Part shown: positions 39,195 through 47,678 of the stretch, one piece after another | How the letters are laid out: every line of letters begins with the position of its first letter | How positions within the stretch are numbered: position 1 is the first letter of the stretch | Assembly: GCF_016785945.1 (NCBI RefSeq) | Contig: NZ_JAEMEF010000001.1 | Location: 186,001 to 250,000, forward strand | Direction: 5' to 3' | Source: Olleya sediminilitoris | Lineage (GTDB): Bacteria; Bacteroidota; Bacteroidia; Flavobacteriales; Flavobacteriaceae | Length of the DNA: 64,000 nt | Notes under the pieces: model-generated | What the model was told of the DNA's origin: nothing | What the model saw: only the letters and a program-made list of their open reading frames with translations | Databases searched by the model: none | Program-made: the position numbers and the translations under genes

Positions 39195-40033
39195 TGGAAA
39201 TTAAGAATGAAGTTTTAAATAGAAAAGCACAAAAACCAATTATTTTTGATTTGTTTTTTAAACAAACTAACAAACCTAAGGCGTTGGTTATTTTTTGTCA
39301 TGGATATAAAGGTTTTAAAGATTGGGGACCATGGGATCTTGTTGCGCAACATTTTAAAAATAACGATTTATTTTTCGTGAAATTTAATTTTTCTCATAAT
39401 GGAGGAACAGTTAAACAACCTATAGACTTTCCTGATTTAGATGCTTTTGCAGAAAATAATTACAGTAAAGAGCTGCAAGACCTTGATGATTTAATTAACT
39501 ATTTACTGAGTCAAAATAATGACTATTTATCAGAAATAGACATTAATAATATTACACTAATTGGACATTCTAGAGGTGGAGGCATAGCAACTATTAAAGC
39601 ATCTGAAGACTCTAGAATAACCAACTTAATAACGTGGGCTAGTGTCTGTGCATTTGGAAAACGAACATCTACTACAGGAGATTTAAAGCAATGGAAAATT
39701 GATGGTGTAAAATATGTTTTAAACGGAAGAACAAAACAGCAGATGCCGCATAATTATCAATTTTATTTAGATTATAAAGCCAATAAAGAGCGATTAAACA
39801 TAGAAAAATGTTGTAAAAAAATAAAGATTCCACATTTAATAATTCATGCTATTGATGATCCATCTGTTAAATTTGAAGAAGCTAAAAATCTTCATAAATG
39901 GAACCCAAATAGCAAATTATTTAAATTAGAAAACAGTAATCATGTGTTTGATGGTAAACACCCTTGGGAGGAAAAGAATCTTCCTAAAGCTTTGGAAGCA
40001 GTAACAAAACAAAGTCTAATGTTTATTACCTAA
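39194..40033 (+). CDS. Alpha/beta hydrolase
   Basis: Serine hydrolase, 279 aa, of unknown substrate. Seen: FCHGYKGFKDWGPW near the oxyanion hole, the nucleophile elbow GHSRGGG (Ser at about residue 124), Asp in HAIDDPSVKF, and His in NSNHVFDGKHPW. There is no signal peptide, so it is likely cytoplasmic. The ATG overlaps the AddB-like stop (TAATG), suggesting coupled translation, though a link to DNA repair is not expected from the family. Confidence 0.85.
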   Translation: MEIKNEVLNRKAQKPIIFDLFFKQTNKPKALVIFCHGYKGFKDWGPWDLVAQHFKNNDLFFVKFNFSHNGGTVKQPIDFPDLDAFAENNYSKELQDLDDLINYLLSQNNDYLSEIDINNITLIGHSRGGGIATIKASEDSRITNLITWASVCAFGKRTSTTGDLKQWKIDGVKYVLNGRTKQQMPHNYQFYLDYKANKERLNIEKCCKKIKIPHLIIHAIDDPSVKFEEAKNLHKWNPNSKLFKLENSNHVFDGKHPWEEKNLPKALEAVTKQSLMFIT

Positions 40034-40098
40034 CCATATACTAAACACCATAATGATTATTATATAGTATTGATAATAAATATTCAAACAAAGTACTT

Positions 40099-40896
40099 TT
40101 ATTTCAAACCACTTAGCACTAAAACAGGAAAACTAGCAATGTAAAAATCACGCTTTAAAATGCTGTTTTTTTCCCACATTTTATTAAAAAAACCACGTTT
40201 ACGTCTAACTACACAAAGTAAATCTGGATTTACTGCTTGATGATGCTCTAAAACACCTTGGTATGTCGTTGCATTTTCTGTTTCAACTTTATGATCAATT
40301 AAACTATCAAGTTGGTTATTTACTACAAAATCTTCGGTTTTATTAAAAGAAGTTTTTACAAGTAATAAATTTAAAGAAGCATTAAAATGTTCTTTTATAT
40401 TAATTAAAGGTTTTAAAGCATCAACCTTTTGTATTACTGTAGATTTTAGTGCAAATAAGATAGAATGAATAGGCTCAAACACATAGTTTTCAGGAACTAT
40501 AATAGCAGGTATATTGGTTTGCTTAATGATTTTACCTGAAGTTTTACCTAAATACACATCGTCTTTATCAGAGTTTGTTCTTGGCTCAACTAACAACAAG
40601 TCAATATTCAAATTAGAACAGACGTCATTTAATGTTTTAATTAACTTTCCTTTTAAAGCCTTAACCTCAATATCTACATTTTTAGTATCTAATTTTGAAA
40701 CTAATTCATTTAAAAAATCTAAACTGTCACGTTCTAAAATCTCATCTACCTTAGTCATTGATCCTGACATGGTGTATACATTATAAATTTGTACAATATA
40801 TAATTTAGCCTCAAACTGTTCTGCAAAATCAACTGCATATTGTAAATGACTTTGAGCGTTTTGAGAAGATCCTACTGCAACTAAAATAGAGTTCAT
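40099..40896 (-). CDS. Universal stress protein, two tandem Usp domains
   Basis: Cytoplasmic stress-response protein, 265 aa, with an N-terminal Usp domain (about 1-140: ILVAVGSSQNAQSHLQYAVDFAE) and a second, more degenerate half (about 145-260). The first domain ends in a KTSGKIIKQTNIPAIIVPENY stretch typical of Usp. ATP-binding glycines are weak in the second half. It is divergent from the MATE gene. The -7 box TATTTTTG at 40916-40923 (minus) fits it. Confidence 0.85.
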   Translation of the reverse strand: MNSILVAVGSSQNAQSHLQYAVDFAEQFEAKLYIVQIYNVYTMSGSMTKVDEILERDSLDFLNELVSKLDTKNVDIEVKALKGKLIKTLNDVCSNLNIDLLLVEPRTNSDKDDVYLGKTSGKIIKQTNIPAIIVPENYVFEPIHSILFALKSTVIQKVDALKPLINIKEHFNASLNLLLVKTSFNKTEDFVVNNQLDSLIDHKVETENATTYQGVLEHHQAVNPDLLCVVRRKRGFFNKMWEKNSILKRDFYIASFPVLVLSGLK

Positions 40897-40915
40897 AAAA
40901 TATGTGTTTAGAATA

Positions 40916-40923
40916 CAAAAATA
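40916..40923 (-). promoter_or_regulatory. -7 box TATTTTTG for universal stress protein
   Basis: Exact TAnnTTTG on the minus strand. A TTTG lies 26 bp further upstream (minus strand, 40950-40953), a little longer than usual. Confidence 0.35.
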
Positions 40924-40991
40924 GAGAAATTAATTAAGTTAATTTAAACCAAAGTTTTACGACCTTTACATCTTAACATTCAGTTTACATT

Positions 40992-42317
40992 TTGAGTCTT
41001 TCCATAAGTATAAAACATATAAATAAATTGGCTATTCCAGCTTTAATTGCTGGCATATCAGAGCCCATTTTATCATTAACAGATGCTGCTGTTGTGGGTA
41101 ATATTCCTGCTAATGCAACAGTATCTTTAGCTGCTATTGGTATTGTAACCACATTTTTATCAATGTTAATTTGGGTTTTAGGACAAACGCGTAGCGCTAT
41201 TTCTTCAATAATATCACAACATGTTGGAGCTAATAAATTAGAGCAAGTCAAAAATTTACCAGCTCAAGCTATTTTAATAATCACCACTTTAAGTTTAATT
41301 ATAATTGCAACCACCTACCCTTTTGCCTCACAAATATTTAAACTATATAATGCCTCTGGTTTAATTTTAGACTACAGTGTGGACTATTATAAAATCCGTG
41401 TGTTTGGATTTCCGTTTACATTATTTGTTATAGCAGTGTTTGGCACTTTTAGAGGTTTACAAAACACTTTTCACCCAATGATAACAGCTATTATTGGAGC
41501 TAGTTTAAATGTAATTCTAGACTTTGTATTGGTTTATGGTATTACAGACCTAATACCTCCAATGCATATTAAAGGTGCTGCTTATGCAAGTGTTATAGCA
41601 CAAATTATAATGGCTATAATGTCAGGGTATTTACTATTAACAAAAACGTCTATTCCACTACGAGTAACATTTCCGTTTAATAAACAAATCAACAATTTTG
41701 CTTTAATGATTTTAAACTTATTTGTACGCACATTAGCACTAAACATAACCTTATATTTTGCGACAAAATATGCTACAAGTTATGGCGAAAACTACATTGC
41801 AGCTTACACAATTGCTATTAATTTATGGTTTTTAGGCGCTTTTATAATAGATGGTTATGCAAGTGCTGGCAATATTTTATCTGGTAAATTATTAGGCGAA
41901 AAAAGCTATAATTTATTAATACAACTTAGCAACACTTTAATTAAAATAGGAATACTACAGGGTATTATAATAGCTGTTTTAGGCACCATTTTTTATTACC
42001 CAATAGGACAGATTTTTACTAAAGAACCCGAAGTTTTAAATCAATTTTACAACATATTCTGGATCGTATTAGCCATGCAACCACTATGTGCATTAGCCTT
42101 TATTTTTGACGGAATGTATAAAGGTTTAGGTCAAATGAAAGTTTTACGAAACCTATTATTACTATCCACAATATTGGTTTTTATACCTGTATTATTAATA
42201 ACAGATTATTACAATTTAAAACTAACAGGAATTTTTATAGCTTTTACCTTTTGGATTATAGCTCGTGGTGTACCGTTAATTATATATTTTAGAAAACAAT
42301 TTTTACCACTTACTTAA
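40992..42317 (+). CDS. MATE family multidrug efflux transporter (DinF-like)
   Basis: Na+- or H+-coupled exporter of toxic compounds in the inner membrane, 441 aa with about 12 transmembrane segments. Seen: SIKHINKLAIPALIAGISEPI, then a conserved VVGNIP loop and the duplicated two-half layout with APxxxxA-like positions. The start appears to be TTG at 40992; no ATG fits in this frame near the N-terminus, and TAA lies six codons upstream, so a rare start is likely. Substrates unknown. Two tiny membrane ORFs follow on the same strand. Confidence 0.88.
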   Translation: MSLSISIKHINKLAIPALIAGISEPILSLTDAAVVGNIPANATVSLAAIGIVTTFLSMLIWVLGQTRSAISSIISQHVGANKLEQVKNLPAQAILIITTLSLIIIATTYPFASQIFKLYNASGLILDYSVDYYKIRVFGFPFTLFVIAVFGTFRGLQNTFHPMITAIIGASLNVILDFVLVYGITDLIPPMHIKGAAYASVIAQIIMAIMSGYLLLTKTSIPLRVTFPFNKQINNFALMILNLFVRTLALNITLYFATKYATSYGENYIAAYTIAINLWFLGAFIIDGYASAGNILSGKLLGEKSYNLLIQLSNTLIKIGILQGIIIAVLGTIFYYPIGQIFTKEPEVLNQFYNIFWIVLAMQPLCALAFIFDGMYKGLGQMKVLRNLLLLSTILVFIPVLLITDYYNLKLTGIFIAFTFWIIARGVPLIIYFRKQFLPLT

Positions 42318-42349
42318 AACACGTAACTTTACAACATAAATTTAACAAA

Positions 42350-42517
42350 ATGTTATTAGCACTACTGCAAGTAAATATTGAAGAAAAAATTAAAAACGCT
42401 CCAGATGACAACTATCAAATTGGTGTTTTAATTGGATCCTATTTACCATTAATTGCGTTAGTAATAATAGCTTATTTGTTATATAGATATAATAAAAACC
42501 GAAACAAAGCACAATAA
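42350..42517 (+). CDS. Small membrane protein, 55 aa, unknown
   Basis: Micro-ORF from ATG at 42350 to TAA at 42515-42517. The N-terminal half is amphipathic (VNIEEKIKNAPDDNYQ) and one transmembrane helix follows (IGVLIGSYLPLIALVIIAYLLY), with a basic C-terminal tail (RYNKNRNKAQ), a plausible positive-inside topology. It is 32 bp after the MATE gene and 3 bp before a second micro-ORF. Function unknown. Confidence 0.6.
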   Translation: MLLALLQVNIEEKIKNAPDDNYQIGVLIGSYLPLIALVIIAYLLYRYNKNRNKAQ

Positions 42518-42520
42518 AAC

Positions 42521-42601
42521 ATGAGCGATTTACTTTTTCCACTACTAGCACTATTTGTTATCATAGCCTACTTTTATAACAAGTTTCGTAATCGTAGATA
42601 A
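42521..42601 (+). CDS. Tiny membrane protein, 26 aa, unknown
   Basis: ATG at 42521, TAA at 42599-42601. One hydrophobic helix (LLFPLLALFVIIAYFY) plus a strongly basic tail (NKFRNRR), the typical look of a single-span microprotein. It begins 3 bp after the 55-aa ORF and ends one base before the stop of the convergent 2OG oxygenase gene. Too short for certainty, but spacing and composition argue that it is real. Confidence 0.45.
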   Translation: MSDLLFPLLALFVIIAYFYNKFRNRR

Positions 42602-43243
42602 TTAACGCGTTTTAAGCCAACCAGTAATACTTAATCTTTTAGTATGTACTGGTTTGACTTCGTGTTCTAAAATTTGGCTTTCAAAAATTACAACACGACC
42701 AGGAAAAGGATAAATAACACGCTCTACTTCTTTACCATTTTTGTTTAAATACAACACTAATTCTCCACCATTTTCAGGTAACCAATCTTCATGATTTAGG
42801 TAACATACAAAAGATAATTTACGTCTATCATCATTTTTAAACGTATCCAAATGACGCTTATAAAATGTACCTTTGGGGTAAATCGCATAATGAAACTCTT
42901 TATGTAAAATCCCTAAAAAGCATGTCTTATTTAAGTAATCAACTAGACTATTAATTTTACTAAAAAACAAAGTCTCGGCTATATTAGCCTTAACCTCATC
43001 AATCCATAAAATAACATCACCTCTAATAGATTTAACAATAAGTTCATCAAATTTATTACCTATAGCAGCCTTTTTAAAAGCATCTTCCTCATATTTTTCA
43101 GTAATAGACGCACGCAAAACACTTACATCCTCAGGACTAAAAAAATCATCAATAATTGCAAATTGTTGACTAGCAATATCACTAATAATACGTTCATACT
43201 GTATGTTTTCAACAAAATCTAAAGCCTCAAAAAGCTGACTCAT
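42602..43243 (-). CDS. 2OG-Fe(II) oxygenase, prolyl 4-hydroxylase-like
   Basis: Fe(II)/2-oxoglutarate dioxygenase, 213 aa, of the small bacterial P4H-like group. Seen: Fe ligands HxD in KRHLDTF and the distal His in ILEHEVKPV, then the 2OG-binding Arg in KRLSITGW; FVCYLNHEDW and ENGGELVLY complete the core. The substrate is unknown: bacterial members act on translation factors or are uncharacterised. Divergent from queD, with overlapping promoters at 43270-43316. Confidence 0.85.
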   Translation of the reverse strand: MSQLFEALDFVENIQYERIISDIASQQFAIIDDFFSPEDVSVLRASITEKYEEDAFKKAAIGNKFDELIVKSIRGDVILWIDEVKANIAETLFFSKINSLVDYLNKTCFLGILHKEFHYAIYPKGTFYKRHLDTFKNDDRRKLSFVCYLNHEDWLPENGGELVLYLNKNGKEVERVIYPFPGRVVIFESQILEHEVKPVHTKRLSITGWLKTR

Positions 43244-43269
43244 AATGGTCTAAAATTTAAAAAAGTGCG

Positions 43270-43277
43270 CAAATGTA
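43270..43277 (-). promoter_or_regulatory. -7 box TACATTTG for 2OG oxygenase
   Basis: Exact TAnnTTTG on the minus strand, 26 bp from the gene start. Confidence 0.35.
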
Positions 43278-43308
43278 ATCTATTAACCCTTCGCTTTTAC
43301 AAAATCAA

Positions 43309-43316
43309 TATCTTTG
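43309..43316 (+). promoter_or_regulatory. -7 box TATCTTTG for queD-like gene
   Basis: Exact TAnnTTTG, 20 bp before the ATG. Confidence 0.35.
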
Positions 43317-43336
43317 CACAATAAATAATTAAGTCA

Positions 43337-43789
43337 ATGAGCAATATTCGCATAACAAAACAATTTACTTTCGAGACAGGACACGCATTATATGGTTATG
43401 ACGGAAAGTGCAAAAACGTCCATGGACACAGCTACAAACTAGACGTTACAGTAATAGGCACACCAATATCTAACAAAAACAATGTTAAATTTGGAATGGT
43501 AATAGACTTTACAGATTTAAAAAAAATAGTAAAAGAAGACATCGTAGATGTTTTTGATCACGCCACTGTATTTAACAAAAACACACCACACGTTGAGCTA
43601 GCCAAAGAGCTTCAAGACAGAGGACACAATGTACTATTAGTAGACTATCAACCAACTAGCGAAATGATGGTTATAGATTTTGCAAAAAAAATCCAAGACA
43701 GACTACCAAACGACATCAAACTACACTCATTAAAACTATCCGAAACCGCAACCAGTTACGCGCAATGGTACGCCAGTGATAACCAATAA
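43337..43789 (+). CDS. queD: 6-carboxytetrahydropterin synthase / 6-pyruvoyl-tetrahydropterin synthase family
   Basis: Makes 6-carboxy-tetrahydropterin for queuosine synthesis, or a related pterin step, 150 aa. Zinc-binding histidines are in FETGHALYG and NVHGHSYKLDV. The catalytic Cys is in GKCKNVHGH, and the C-terminal LSETATSYAQWY includes the glutamate that holds the pterin. No other queuosine gene lies nearby, so the queuosine role is a family-based guess. Confidence 0.85.
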   Translation: MSNIRITKQFTFETGHALYGYDGKCKNVHGHSYKLDVTVIGTPISNKNNVKFGMVIDFTDLKKIVKEDIVDVFDHATVFNKNTPHVELAKELQDRGHNVLLVDYQPTSEMMVIDFAKKIQDRLPNDIKLHSLKLSETATSYAQWYASDNQ

Positions 43790-43796
43790 ATAGTTT

Positions 43797-43875
43797 GGGC
43801 GTTACCACAAGGGTCGCGCTATCACTACTCGCTCTCTGCGAGGAGCTCAAACAAACCGTTCTATCGCTAACGCAC
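43797..43875. repeat. GC-rich intergenic element with inverted ends
   Basis: The stretch between queD and lpxH is much more GC-rich than the surroundings. It starts GGGCGTTACC and ends ATCGCTAACGC, with GCGTTA (43799-43804) and TAACGC (43868-43873) as inverted ends, and holds an inner GCTC...GAGC hairpin around TCTGCGAG. I recall similar GGGCGTT...TAACGC elements between genes of flavobacteria, which suggests a dispersed repeat, but only one copy is present here. Confidence 0.5.
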
Positions 43876-43911
43876 ACACCAGCCAAAAACAAACCTCAAA
43901 CACTAAATAAG

Positions 43912-43919
43912 TATCTTTG
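43912..43919 (+). promoter_or_regulatory. -7 box TATCTTTG directly before lpxH ATG
   Basis: Exact TAnnTTTG with only four bases before the ATG at 43924, implying a leaderless transcript. Confidence 0.35.
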
Positions 43920-43923
43920 CCAT

Positions 43924-44679
43924 ATGCAGATTCCAAAAGGAAAAAAAATATATTTTGCCTCAGACAACCATTTAGGAGCACCAACACAAGCGCAATCCTT
44001 ACCACGTGAAAAAAAGTTTGTAGCATGGCTGGATATGGTTAAACAAGACGCAGCAGCAATATTCTTACTAGGAGATATGTTTGATTTTTGGATGGAATAC
44101 AAACGGGTTGTACCAAAAGGATTTACAAGAACCTTAGGTAAACTAGCCGAAATTAGTGATTCCGGAATACCCATCTACTACTTTGTAGGTAACCATGACC
44201 TTTGGATGAACGGTTATTTTGAAGAAGAATTAAACATACCAGTATACCATAAACCACAAGAGTATACCTTTAATAATAAAACCTTTTTTATAGGTCATGG
44301 TGACGGTTTAGGACCAGACGACAAAGGCTATAAACGCATGAAAAAAGTGTTTACAAATCCAGTTGCAAAATGGTTATTTCAACGCTTACTACATCCAGAT
44401 TTTGCATTACGATTAGGACAGTATATGTCTGTAAAAAATAAAATGATTTCTGGAGACGACGATGCTAAATTTTTAGGAAACGATAAAGAGTGGTTAGTCC
44501 AATACTGCAAACGCAAACTAGAAACCAAACATCGTGATTTTTTTGTCTTTGGTCACAGACACTTACCTTTAAATATAGACTTAGGTAATCAATCAAAATA
44601 TGTAAATTTAGGTGACTGGATTCAGTATTTTACCTACGGAGTTTTTGATGGAGAAAACATGGAGTTAAAAGAGTATTAA
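43924..44679 (+). CDS. lpxH: UDP-2,3-diacylglucosamine diphosphatase
   Basis: Removes UMP from UDP-2,3-diacylglucosamine in lipid A synthesis, inner face of the membrane, 251 aa. I chose ATG at 43924 (MQIPKGKKIYFASDNHLG). The longer frame from 43795 runs through the GC-rich intergenic element and is not coding. Metallophosphoesterase motifs: ASDNHLG (DxH), GDMFDFW, GNHDLW, GHGDG and FGHRHLP. The family is clear; assignment to LpxH rather than a relative rests on these motifs and length. The stop overlaps the convergent MFS gene by 4 bp. Confidence 0.87.
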   Translation: MQIPKGKKIYFASDNHLGAPTQAQSLPREKKFVAWLDMVKQDAAAIFLLGDMFDFWMEYKRVVPKGFTRTLGKLAEISDSGIPIYYFVGNHDLWMNGYFEEELNIPVYHKPQEYTFNNKTFFIGHGDGLGPDDKGYKRMKKVFTNPVAKWLFQRLLHPDFALRLGQYMSVKNKMISGDDDAKFLGNDKEWLVQYCKRKLETKHRDFFVFGHRHLPLNIDLGNQSKYVNLGDWIQYFTYGVFDGENMELKEY

Positions 44680-45947
44680 TGCTCTTCCTTTTCATGCTCT
44701 TCAACATCTTTTGTTAAATCAAGATCACGAAGTGGCTGATTTTTAACACCAATTATAGCAACAATTATAAGTGTAGCTGTCCCACCAAATATTACTGCTA
44801 ATGGAGCACCTAAAAGTTTGGCAGCAATACCACTCTCAACAGCTCCTAACTCATTAGACGACCCAACAAACATAGAGTTAACTGCACCTACACGACCTCT
44901 CATATGATCTGGCGTCTTTAATTGTAGAATAGTTTGTCTTACTACCATTGAGATTCCGTCAAAAACACCTGCTATAAACAACATTAAAACACTTAGCCAC
45001 ATTAATTTTGAAGCACCAAAAACTATCATACATAATCCGAAACCAAAAATAGAAACCAGTAACTTTTTACCTGTGTTTTTTGTTATAGGAATGTAAGTTG
45101 TCGCCAACATTGTCAAAATACTTCCTGAAGATAATGCAGCATTTAAAATACCTAAACCTTTTGGCCCAGCATCTAAAATATCTTTTGCAAAAACTGTAAA
45201 AATAGCGACAGCTCCTCCAAACAAAACAGCAATCATATCTAATGTTAATGCACCTAAAACCACCTTGTCGTTAAACACAAAACTAAGTCCTGCCTGTAAG
45301 CTTTCTTTTACTGTTTCTTTATTTCCGCTATTTAAAATTGGCTTTTTATTAATTAAAAACACCAATACTAAGGACAACATTACTAAAAAGAATATAATAC
45401 CAAGTGTATGATGTACACCAATCCAAGCTATTAAAAATCCTGCAGATAAAGCTCCAAAAACACTTGCTCCTTTCCATGTACTACTACTCCATGTTGCTGC
45501 ATTAGGATAAATCTTTTTAGGCACAAGTAAGGCTATCAAAGAAAAAATAGTTGGACCAAAAAAGGCTCTTAAAACACCTCCAAAAAACACCAATGCATAA
45601 ATACTATATAAAATAGTTGGCATTTGCCAAGTGTCTTCAATGGTATTGGAGGTCAACCAAAACAGTCCAAAGCTAATTAAAGAAAATAGCGTAATACAAA
45701 GTGCAAATAGATTTCGTTTTTCTTTTTTATCTACAATATGTCCAGCAAAAGGAGCAAGAAAAAAAGCTGGCAAAAACTCGCATAAACCAATAATAGCAAG
45801 ACTTAATTTATTATTAGTCATAGAGTAAACTTGCCATTCTATTACCACAAATTGCATAGACCAACCAAAGACTAAGGCAAATCTTACTAATAAAAAGATA
45901 TTAAACTCTCTTATTCTTAATGCTGCGTAAGGATCATTTTTAGCCAT
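44676..45947 (-). CDS. Major facilitator superfamily transporter
   Basis: Integral membrane carrier, 423 aa, about 12 helices, of the MFS group resembling EntS/DHA3-type exporters. Seen: the first helix FLLVRFALVFGWSMQF, the loop AGHIVDKKEKRNLF typical of MFS motif A, and MRGRVGAVNSMFVGSSNELGAVESG. The C-terminal tail is charged (KDVEEHEKEEH). Substrate unknown. Next to recJ on the same strand (stop to ATG gap of 1 bp), so probably one operon. Confidence 0.85.
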   Translation of the reverse strand: MAKNDPYAALRIREFNIFLLVRFALVFGWSMQFVVIEWQVYSMTNNKLSLAIIGLCEFLPAFFLAPFAGHIVDKKEKRNLFALCITLFSLISFGLFWLTSNTIEDTWQMPTILYSIYALVFFGGVLRAFFGPTIFSLIALLVPKKIYPNAATWSSSTWKGASVFGALSAGFLIAWIGVHHTLGIIFFLVMLSLVLVFLINKKPILNSGNKETVKESLQAGLSFVFNDKVVLGALTLDMIAVLFGGAVAIFTVFAKDILDAGPKGLGILNAALSSGSILTMLATTYIPITKNTGKKLLVSIFGFGLCMIVFGASKLMWLSVLMLFIAGVFDGISMVVRQTILQLKTPDHMRGRVGAVNSMFVGSSNELGAVESGIAAKLLGAPLAVIFGGTATLIIVAIIGVKNQPLRDLDLTKDVEEHEKEEH

Positions 45948-45948
45948 A

Positions 45949-47640
45949 TTATTCTTTTATATCTCTAATTTTTAATTGCAAGGACACGTTTCCATTCCAA
46001 TGGTTTTCATCTACAGAATAAACAGCCTTAAATAATTGTCTATTCTTAATTAAATGTAATCTATCTCCTAGATTAAAACCAATACAAACAAATTTTTCAG
46101 GTCCAGATTGTGTCGCTGTAAACCTAATGTGCTTATCGTCTTCACCAACACACTTACCATAACCTGTATCTTTTAAATTTTCGGTCATAAAAACTGGTGA
46201 CATATTTCCTGGACCAAATGGAGCAAATTGACTAATTATACGCCAAAATTTATCTGTAATATCTCCTAATTCCAATTGGCTGTCTATTTTTATTTCTGGA
46301 GTTAATAATTGCCTGTCAATTGTCTTGCTAACCTGATCTTCAAACGCTTGCTTAAAGGCTTCGTAATTTTCTTCTTTGAGCGTTAAACCAGCTGCATACA
46401 TATGTCCTCCAAATTGCTCGATATGTTCAGAGCATGCTTCTAAAGCATTATAAACATCAAAACCAGTAACAGATCGTGCAGAAGCTGCTAGTTTATCTCC
46501 ACTTTTAGTAAATACTAAGGTTGGTCTGTAATACGTTTCAATTAATCTTGAAGCAACAATACCAATCACGCCTTTATGCCAATCTTCTTGATAGACAACA
46601 GAAGTCAACCTATCTTCTTCTTTATTTTGTTTAATTTGTTCTAAAGCTTCAACAGTTATAATCTTATCGGTTTCTCGTCTATCGGAATTAAATTCTTCAA
46701 TTTCTGCAGCATAAGTTATAGCTGTATCTAAATCCATTTGTGTTAATAAGTCTACTGCATATTGACCATGTTTCATACGTCCTGCAGCATTAATACGTGG
46801 TGCAATTGTAAACACGACATCTGTAATGGTTAACGTCTCTTTTTTTAATTGATTGATAATTGCTTTGAAACCTGCTCTTGGGTTTTGATTAACGACTTGT
46901 AAACCAAAATAAGCCAATACACGGTTTTCTCCTGTTATTGGTACAATATCTGCACCAATTGCTGTAGCTACTAAATCTAAATATGGAATTAAATCTTGTA
47001 TTGTTTCGTCTGAAGTTTCAGCTAATGCTTGTATTAATTTAAATCCAACACCACAACCACACAATTCTTTATATGGATAATTACAATCGCTCTGTTTTGG
47101 GTCCAAAACAGCAACTGCATTAGGCACTTGACTTCCTGGTCTGTGGTGATCACAAATTATAAAATCAATACCCTTTTTTTCCGCGTAAGCGATTTTATCT
47201 ATTGCTTTGATACCACAATCTAATGCCACAATTAGTGTAAAACCATTGTCTTCTGCAAAATCAATTCCTTTATATGAAATTCCATAACCTTCATCATATC
47301 TATCAGGAATATAAGTCGCTATATTAGGTGTTTTGGTCTTTAAATAAGAAGACATTAGTGCTACCGAAGTTGTACCATCAACGTCATAATCGCCATAAAC
47401 CATTATATTTTCTCCTGCTTTAATAGCTGCTTCAATTCTTGCTACAGCCTTATCCATATCCTTCATTAAATATGGATCATGAAGTTGGTTTAAATTAGGT
47501 CTAAAAAAGGTTTTTGCGTCTTCAAAGTTAGTAATACCACGTTGCACCAAAAGTTTAGCTATGGCTTGATCTACATTTAAAGCCTCTTGTAATTGCTTGA
47601 CAGTTTCAGGATTAGGTTTTGGTTTTAAAGTCCAGCGCAT
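45949..47640 (-). CDS. recJ: Single-stranded-DNA-specific exonuclease RecJ
   Basis: 5'-3' ssDNA exonuclease of recombination and mismatch repair, 563 aa. Seen: DHH-family motif I YGDYDVDGTTSVAL, the ALDCG motif, ICDHHRPG (the DHH motif), and the DHHA1 domain with GGHMYAAGL. A C-terminal OB-like domain follows. It starts just upstream of the MFS transporter gene. It contains a dispersed-motif copy (47179-47193) that encodes IAYAE in a loop near DHH. Confidence 0.93.
   Translation of the reverse strand: MRWTLKPKPNPETVKQLQEALNVDQAIAKLLVQRGITNFEDAKTFFRPNLNQLHDPYLMKDMDKAVARIEAAIKAGENIMVYGDYDVDGTTSVALMSSYLKTKTPNIATYIPDRYDEGYGISYKGIDFAEDNGFTLIVALDCGIKAIDKIAYAEKKGIDFIICDHHRPGSQVPNAVAVLDPKQSDCNYPYKELCGCGVGFKLIQALAETSDETIQDLIPYLDLVATAIGADIVPITGENRVLAYFGLQVVNQNPRAGFKAIINQLKKETLTITDVVFTIAPRINAAGRMKHGQYAVDLLTQMDLDTAITYAAEIEEFNSDRRETDKIITVEALEQIKQNKEEDRLTSVVYQEDWHKGVIGIVASRLIETYYRPTLVFTKSGDKLAASARSVTGFDVYNALEACSEHIEQFGGHMYAAGLTLKEENYEAFKQAFEDQVSKTIDRQLLTPEIKIDSQLELGDITDKFWRIISQFAPFGPGNMSPVFMTENLKDTGYGKCVGEDDKHIRFTATQSGPEKFVCIGFNLGDRLHLIKNRQLFKAVYSVDENHWNGNVSLQLKIRDIKE
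47179..47193. repeat. Dispersed 15-bp motif, copy 3 (TTCCGCGTAAGCGAT)
   Basis: Inside recJ. On the coding strand the motif gives I-A-Y-A-E, about 20 codons upstream of the DHH motif. Confidence 0.5.
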
Positions 47641-47678
47641 GTAGTCAAATTAAAAAGGGTGTAATTGCTTTAGCAAAT

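Noticed and set aside
43795-43923. N-terminal extension of the lpxH frame
   Set aside because: The extension runs through the GC-rich intergenic element, gives non-LpxH residues, and a normal LpxH start (MQIPKGKK) exists at 43924.
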